The position numbers and the translations under genes are program-made. From NCBI GenBank assembly GCA_002471275.1, contig DKPQ01000011.1, positions 1-64,000 on the forward strand: 64,000 nucleotides of DNA. Reading direction: 5' to 3'. Below, in pieces: positions 59,179 through 64,000 of this stretch (positions are counted from its first letter, which is position 1; the number at the start of each line of letters is the position of its first letter). Below the pieces are notes generated by a model, which saw nothing but the letters and a program-made list of their open reading frames with translations, was not told the DNA's origin and ran no database searches. This DNA is from Flammeovirgaceae bacterium UBA7330 (GTDB lineage: Bacteria; Bacteroidota; Bacteroidia; Cytophagales; Cyclobacteriaceae).

Positions 59179-59319
59179 TTGGATTAACGGTAAACACAGG
59201 GCAAAAGGATTTCTCTGGGTGGTTTTTAAGGTTGCCCTTTGTGCAATATATTAAAATTTTGGCATTATTCAATGAATAAATATAATAAAACGCACTGAAT
59301 ACTAGATAGGGCAGAAAAC

Positions 59320-60045
59320 TCAAGGTTCTGTATTGTATAACACGGGCATTTGTCCCTGCCATTCATTCCATAAATCAGCATCTGTCACCAATCGTGCCAT
59401 AAAATTCCCAACATTGATGCGGCTGGTTTTACCAGCATTGAAAAGTGGACTCCTGATAGGCGACCTGTAGACTTCATAACTGGTTACCTCATCTTCATCA
59501 ATTAGGCTATCCGGGCGGACAACCACCCATGCTATTTGTGGATCTTGTTGCCCAATCTTTTGCCTGAGATACTCCGCTGCTTGCTCGTTGTCCGGGTGAG
59601 GTGGTACCAACCACCTGAGTAAAGTAGTGACAAGTCGCTCTCCGAGCGAGTAAGATTCATTTAGGTCTCTGTTTCTGTTACCAGCAGTGTTCATTAATAC
59701 AACCCTGGTTGGAGGGGAAGCAGCATTTTTTCGGATGGCGCGGCAAACAAGCTCGATGGCTTCAGTCACCAGTTTTCGTGGTTTCCCATAGATACCTTTC
59801 AGGTCTGGATGATGGCCGAGACATGAAGCCACCGCCTGACAATCTAAGAGATGTTCAGCCATTTCATTCACTGATAATTCAGAAACGCTTGCTTGTATGA
59901 TGATGACGTTTTTGTTCCTAAGCCATGCTTCGGGCAGTCTGTCGGGGGCGCGAACAATAATCTTTATTTTTTGACTTTTAAGTAGAAGTTGCTCCACAAG
60001 CTTTCGGCCCGTTGCTCCACTTGCTCCCAGTACTAATGTTGTCAT
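59320..60045 (-). CDS. NAD(P)H-binding Rossmann protein (NmrA/SDR-like)
   Basis: A 241-aa protein with an N-terminal dinucleotide-binding motif LVLGASGATGRKLVEQL (GxxGxxG), VIIIQASVSEL, a conserved VVLMNTAGNRNRDLNE strand and VVVRPDSLIDEDEV. Atypical SDR or NmrA-like family, cytoplasmic; the catalytic YxxxK is not clearly present, so it may bind NAD(P)H as a sensor or act as an oxidoreductase of unknown substrate. No operon partner; the gap to 58483-59178 is 141 bases. Confidence 0.85.
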   Translation of the reverse strand: MTTLVLGASGATGRKLVEQLLLKSQKIKIIVRAPDRLPEAWLRNKNVIIIQASVSELSVNEMAEHLLDCQAVASCLGHHPDLKGIYGKPRKLVTEAIELVCRAIRKNAASPPTRVVLMNTAGNRNRDLNESYSLGERLVTTLLRWLVPPHPDNEQAAEYLRQKIGQQDPQIAWVVVRPDSLIDEDEVTSYEVYRSPIRSPLFNAGKTSRINVGNFMARLVTDADLWNEWQGQMPVLYNTEP

Positions 60046-60119
60046 TTTGTTTGATTGAGTATTCGAGAAAATTATTTGAAGTCAGGTTTACTTCACTAAG
60101 GTTAATGGTGTTCTCATGA

Positions 60120-60557
60120 TTAGCTCAATTGATTTTTGATATTAGGGTTGATCATTTGTAGGGCTTTAATAAAACCATTTATGTCTTTTGGAGATAAAAT
60201 TACACTGTCCAGATGGCCATACTTAAGTTCAATCCGACGAATGGAGGGTGCCGGACTAGATTTATACTTGTGCGTTTTGCTAATTGATTTGATACTGGAT
60301 ATATCAACCTTAGAATTTAGTATAATCCCACAACGGACCTCCAGCTCATTTTTATCATTGATTTTATAAGTAGAGCCAAAGAAAATACTTAAAGTAAAAG
60401 CAATAATCGGAAGCATAATAGCGATCTGAACAATCACTGCGATGAGTGGTGCCCCATTGAATATGGGGATGGCAAGCACGGCAATCAATATTAGCAAGAC
60501 AGGTATAAATATTTCATATCCGATTCTAGCTTTGAATGTTTGCAACATAGCCCCCAT
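60120..60557 (-). CDS. Membrane protein with bacterial PH-like domain (YyaB-like)
   Basis: A 145-aa protein. Two N-terminal membrane helices (IFIPVLLILIAVLAIPIF; PLIAVIVQIAIMLPIIAFTLSIFF) are followed by a PH-like beta domain: TYKINDKNELEVRCGIILNSKVDISSIKSISKTH and LKYGHLDSVILSPKDINGFIKAL. This order fits the small bPH_4 family. Role unknown. It stands alone between the Rossmann protein gene and the BNR-repeat protein gene. Confidence 0.8.
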   Translation of the reverse strand: MGAMLQTFKARIGYEIFIPVLLILIAVLAIPIFNGAPLIAVIVQIAIMLPIIAFTLSIFFGSTYKINDKNELEVRCGIILNSKVDISSIKSISKTHKYKSSPAPSIRRIELKYGHLDSVILSPKDINGFIKALQMINPNIKNQLS

Positions 60558-60649
60558 GATAGGTGTAAGCTAGATGTTTTTGCTCACAATACAGTTATGA
60601 TTAAAGATAAATTTCTTATGAAAGCTACATGGTCTTGTGAAGGATCATT

Positions 60650-63475
60650 TTACCGCGACACCATAATTCTTACCCCTTCGGATCGGTTTTGATATCCAAT
60701 GCGGCAGAAGTACATCCCATTCCTTACTTTGGAACCTGCAGTGTTGGTTGCATCCCAGGTAAGGATGTTTTCCCCGGCATATTGGGAGCCCCAGAGAATG
60801 GTCTTTACAAGCTGTCCGGATGCACTTAGTATGTCAGCTCTTACAATACCATCATCGGGCAGTTGATATCTGATCGTTGTAAAGTCCTGCATGGGGTTGG
60901 GGTATGCATTCAGGATGCCAAATCCAGTACCCGGATCCGGTCTTTCGATCACTTTGTGGTCATCAATAAGTACTTCATAGACCCCAGTGCCATGGGTGCC
61001 GATGACCAGCCGGCCATCCAGGTGACGGTAGTTCAATGAGTTTACCACTGCCCGACCGATGACTTCAGGACTTTCTTTCACCCATTGCGTATTGAGGCCA
61101 TCTACCTTTGTTGTGCTAAAAAGTCCAACACTGGTACCTACAAATACCATCTGACCGGAAAGTGTAGGGACGATCTCGGCCCATCGGATGCTGGGACCGT
61201 CACCACTACCATCAGATTGCTCTTCCAGGTTACCACTAATATCTTCGAAGGTTTCGCCACCGTCAAAGCTTTCAAAGAGGGAGGGCACAAGGTAATTGGT
61301 GATGGCAACAATCAAATGATCCGGATCTTCAGGATCCAGAGCAATACAGCCAATATGGGAACCAGGCACAAAAGCATCCGTATTGAGGAATTCAACCTGC
61401 TCATCAAACTCTTCCGAAGCCTGGTCGATTCTAACAAAGTATGTTTCGGGGTTTTCTGATAATAACCATCCTGCTGCATACACACGATCTATACCGGGGA
61501 CTGCCGGTTTTGCTATAGCTGTATAGACACCCGCCGACAACTCACTGTCCTCGATGGTTTCCCAGTTGATTGATGTTGGGTCCTGTTTTCCTCCGGGGAT
61601 CTGCACCAGGTTGTTGTTTCTCCAAATCACATTTCCACCAGCCAGAAACATTCTGTTGTTGTTCATGGGGTCCAGGATATAGGGATTGATGAATAAATAC
61701 TCCTGGTCATCCTCTTCGCCACCACCAGCAGGATCTACCCTGGCATACGATGTGAGGTTGTTTTCTCCATTCAGTGTCATCCGGTAGATCTGACTTTTTT
61801 GAATCGAGGCATAGTAGAAATTTCTTCCATTGCTTATATAGGAAAAGCCACCATCACCACCCAGGATCCTGGTCCAGGGTGAGTTCTCAATGGGGGCATT
61901 TTTCACGTAGACTCCATTGTCCTGCATGCCACCCACTATCACGTGAGATGCCTCGTCCGGCTGCTGGCTCACCTGGTAAAACTGGCTGGTAACAAAGCCA
62001 TTGTTCAGGCTGCTCCACATGACAGAGTCTGCCCGATTGTTTTGTGTAAGTCGGATACCTCCATCATTGAAGCTGAGCATCCGGTTGTGGTTTGAGGGAT
62101 AGTAGATGATCAGGTGCTGGTCCGGATGATGATTGGGATACCTGGATGCGTCATTATCGGGAGAATACCCGCCAATCCATTTGGTATTGTTGGTGGAAGT
62201 GAATCCGTCTGTAGATCGATACAGGTTTGTTCCTCCAACATATACGATGTTAGGATCATCGGGGTGGACACTAACGACCATGTTGTAAGAAGATTGACTG
62301 TCAAAGTCGCCCACCTGTCCGCCTAACATTGGAATGTTATTACTTAAGTCTGCCCAGGAACCAATGGGAGATTGTCCATTTACTCCTGTGATCTCAAGTC
62401 TCATGAGGCTTACAATTTGGTCGCTTTGTCCCTGAGCGAGGAAATAAATGATGTTGCCTGAAGAACCGATCACTGTACGTTCTGCGATAAGCACTTTCGG
62501 TAACGGGGTGATTTCCGTCCAGTTTTCTCCATCTACAGAAAAATAGATACCTGACTTGCTGTACCTATCATTGCCTGAGCAATTGTTTTGACTGAGTGTG
62601 GCTAAATAGTATCCTTCACTGGTTTGGTGTATGTTGGTGTAGCAGGGCGCATTGACCAAATTGAGATCAACCGTGTCAGGTAAGTTGAAGAGCTCTTCAC
62701 CGAGCACGGCGTTCCAGCTATCCCCACCATCCTGTGAGCGAAGAATACCTCCAAAAGAAGCCAGAAACACTTCATCCACATCAGAGCGGTAGGGGTTGGC
62801 TACGAGTGCCCAGTTGTATTGAAACTGACTCCCAAAGCGACTTTCTTCTGAGTCGTTTGTCGATGCTAGCTGAAACCATGTATTTCCCCCATCGGTAGAT
62901 TTAAAGACTCCATCACCTCGAAAAGGGGCACTCAAGCTTCGGGGACTATTGCCTACCAACTCTCCTGTGCCAAAATAGAGAATATCTTCCTTTCCGGGCC
63001 GGGTATCCTGGGTCATACAGGTGACGCTGCTGGAAGCATTTGGGTCATTGGTCTGAACCCAGGAGTTTCCTCCATCCGTGGTTTTCCATACACCACCGGA
63101 AACACCACCGGCGATGATCACATTTTCATTCCTGATATCCAGTACCGCCGCGCGTGTTCTACCACCCACATTGAAGGGACCGGAAAGTCTATAGGCTCTT
63201 TCCTCAACCCGGGCTCCATTCACAAACATGTTTCGGCGTTCCGGAATCTGCTTTTGAAATGCCAGTTCTAGCTTTCTCATTCCGGGTGGAATTTGAAGCG
63301 TGCGTGGATCTACCAGCTTTTGGTATTCATATTCAAACCGGGCAATGGGGTTTTCCCTGGAGCCGACAGATTTTCTGAAGTCAAGCTTAAGTCGATAATT
63401 GAGTGACTCTGGCAGCCTGGAAGAAGGCTGGATAATGATCAGAAGGACAATAAAGACGAGTAAACTTCTGATCAA
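60650..63475 (-). CDS. BNR/VPS10-like beta-propeller protein with T9SS type A sorting domain
   Basis: A 941-aa secreted protein with an N-terminal hydrophobic signal (LLVFIVLLIIIQ). It has many Asp-box propeller repeats: GGVWKTTDGGNSW, GVFKSTDGGNTW, ILRSQDGGDSW, NLYRSTDG, LFESFDGGETF. The C-terminus begins GILNAYPNPMQDFTTIRYQLPD and ends RNGMYFCRIGYQNRSEGVRIMVSR, the Por secretion (type A) sorting domain for type IX secretion. Sialidase/glycosidase-like fold, but no catalytic set recognised. It follows the 123-aa secreted protein gene by 2 bases, so they are likely cotranscribed. Confidence 0.92.
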   Translation of the reverse strand: MIRSLLVFIVLLIIIQPSSRLPESLNYRLKLDFRKSVGSRENPIARFEYEYQKLVDPRTLQIPPGMRKLELAFQKQIPERRNMFVNGARVEERAYRLSGPFNVGGRTRAAVLDIRNENVIIAGGVSGGVWKTTDGGNSWVQTNDPNASSSVTCMTQDTRPGKEDILYFGTGELVGNSPRSLSAPFRGDGVFKSTDGGNTWFQLASTNDSEESRFGSQFQYNWALVANPYRSDVDEVFLASFGGILRSQDGGDSWNAVLGEELFNLPDTVDLNLVNAPCYTNIHQTSEGYYLATLSQNNCSGNDRYSKSGIYFSVDGENWTEITPLPKVLIAERTVIGSSGNIIYFLAQGQSDQIVSLMRLEITGVNGQSPIGSWADLSNNIPMLGGQVGDFDSQSSYNMVVSVHPDDPNIVYVGGTNLYRSTDGFTSTNNTKWIGGYSPDNDASRYPNHHPDQHLIIYYPSNHNRMLSFNDGGIRLTQNNRADSVMWSSLNNGFVTSQFYQVSQQPDEASHVIVGGMQDNGVYVKNAPIENSPWTRILGGDGGFSYISNGRNFYYASIQKSQIYRMTLNGENNLTSYARVDPAGGGEEDDQEYLFINPYILDPMNNNRMFLAGGNVIWRNNNLVQIPGGKQDPTSINWETIEDSELSAGVYTAIAKPAVPGIDRVYAAGWLLSENPETYFVRIDQASEEFDEQVEFLNTDAFVPGSHIGCIALDPEDPDHLIVAITNYLVPSLFESFDGGETFEDISGNLEEQSDGSGDGPSIRWAEIVPTLSGQMVFVGTSVGLFSTTKVDGLNTQWVKESPEVIGRAVVNSLNYRHLDGRLVIGTHGTGVYEVLIDDHKVIERPDPGTGFGILNAYPNPMQDFTTIRYQLPDDGIVRADILSASGQLVKTILWGSQYAGENILTWDATNTAGSKVRNGMYFCRIGYQNRSEGVRIMVSR

Positions 63476-63477
63476 TT

Positions 63478-63840
63478 CTATTCGATAACCGTATTGATCT
63501 TATTGATCTTACCTTCCAGCAAAGGTGCAGTAACCGCCCCTTTTCCATCATTGTTTTTGTCACCCTTTCGTGCATCAATAAAATAAGATACGGGTTCCAG
63601 GTCAGTAAAAGTTACCCTTCCTTTTTTGTCCGTTTTCATACTCTGAACAGGATTCTTATTGCTCCTGTAGTCTGCCTCATTTTTGTAAAGGGTAATGGTA
63701 GCACCTTCCACAATATTGCCTAATTCATCAAGCACTGTTACGCGCAACTTGGTTGGTAGGAAATCTGCATGGGCATGGAACGAAGCAATTGTCAGTCCGA
63801 TGAAGATCAGACCCACAAACAGGGTTGTTATTCTTTTCAT
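63478..63840 (-). CDS. Small secreted protein with carboxypeptidase-regulatory (Ig-like) fold
   Basis: A 120-aa exported protein from the ATG at 63838-63840, one base after the stop of the preceding CDS; an ATG nine bases earlier would overlap it by 8 bases. Signal peptide TTLFVGLIFIGLTIASFHAHA, then one beta-sandwich domain: LRVTVLDELGNIVEGATITLYKNEADY, then KTDKKGRVTFTDLEPVSYFIDARKGD, the order of CarboxypepD_reg-like domains, and NNDGKGAVTAPLL near the end. Function unknown; the stop is 2 bases before the BNR protein gene. Confidence 0.85.
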   Translation of the reverse strand: MKRITTLFVGLIFIGLTIASFHAHADFLPTKLRVTVLDELGNIVEGATITLYKNEADYRSNKNPVQSMKTDKKGRVTFTDLEPVSYFIDARKGDKNNDGKGAVTAPLLEGKINKINTVIE

Positions 63841-63841
63841 A

Positions 63842-64000
63842 TTATTCATTAATTAAATCCTGAAACAAATATTCGGCTAATTTGTCAAATTCTAGTGCCT
63901 TCTGATATTTTCTGTCGCTATAAATATTAGCTGTGTATTTTACATAACTTGGCACATCATCAATAGCGATATATTCTATCAGGATATTTCCATATTGCTG
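63842..64000 (-). CDS. C-terminal end of a CDS cut by the window edge
   Basis: The minus-strand frame is open from the window end to TAA at 63842-63844: about 52 residues, beginning QQYGNILIEYIAIDDVPSY and ending FDKLAEYLFQDLINE. The helical pattern with YSDRKYQKALEFDKLAEYL resembles a TPR-type helix pair. It is the first gene of a likely three-gene run with the small Ig-like protein and the BNR protein. Product not identifiable from this fragment. Confidence 0.65.
   Translation of the reverse strand, partial: QQYGNILIEYIAIDDVPSYVKYTANIYSDRKYQKALEFDKLAEYLFQDLINE

Overview
The window looks like chromosome from a Bacteroidota bacterium, most likely order Cytophagales (inference). The reasons are two type IX secretion/gliding cargo proteins (29628-32186 and 60650-63475), HU-HIG histone-like proteins, a Haem_bd cytochrome pair, a class II glutamine synthetase beside an Amt transporter and a porin, genes without strong Shine-Dalgarno sites, and a few TAnnTTTG-type promoter -7 boxes. 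No rRNA and no complete insertion sequence is visible; one tRNA (Lys, anticodon TTT) is present.

Left part (1-28180) is accessory and repeat-rich. Ordinary genes (mscS, DUF423, DUF885 lipoprotein, metal-dependent hydrolase) sit in a mosaic of REP-like hairpins and 100-400 bp dispersed repeats in at least seven families. It holds a frameshifted Abi_2-type abortive infection gene (2952-3840), an orphan antitoxin-like gene, and a six-gene restriction-modification island (5883-15289: vsr, cytosine-5 methyltransferase, MORC/MutL-like GHKL ATPase, Z1 helicase-like ATPase, PD-(D/E)XK nuclease, AIPR). Further on are a stand-alone FloA N-terminal domain, two HU-HIG genes each preceded by the same 396-bp non-coding block, a pair of overlapping coiled-coil membrane proteins, the 5'-truncated remnant of a REP-associated tyrosine transposase, and a Fic AMPylase.

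Middle part (28180-48000) is mostly housekeeping and catabolism. It has rlmD, a CHU_C-domain surface protein, a nitrogen block (amt, BBP2 porin, glnII), a TPR/SH3 protein, tRNA-Lys with a duplicated 3' half, and a co-directional cluster 37848-45051 (FMN alpha-hydroxy-acid oxidase, GMC oxidoreductase with its Tat-type small subunit, two sulfatases, a creatininase-family hydrolase). A c-type haem-binding pair and a CNNM/CBS membrane protein follow.

Right part (49464-64000) starts with an assimilatory sulfur operon: metZ, siroheme sulfite/nitrite reductase, cobA, a siroheme dehydrogenase/chelatase and cysH. Its leader contains a SAM-I riboswitch whose P1 helix can be drawn base by base. Two bases after P1 lies a 24-codon ORF ending in five consecutive cysteine codons. 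SAM sensing and a probable cysteine-sensing leader peptide in series on one sulfur operon is the most interesting feature here. After it come uxaA-uxaB (hexuronate catabolism), a few unknown or small-domain genes, a large BNR-repeat T9SS protein, a small Ig-like secreted protein and a CDS cut by the window end.

Other candidates for new biology: five palindromic units at exact 22-bp spacing upstream of the first HU gene (18448-18553); the duplicated 396-bp block before both HU genes; 7- and 8-bp tandem repeats placed at the stop codons of three minus-strand genes; and a duplicated tRNA-Lys tail.
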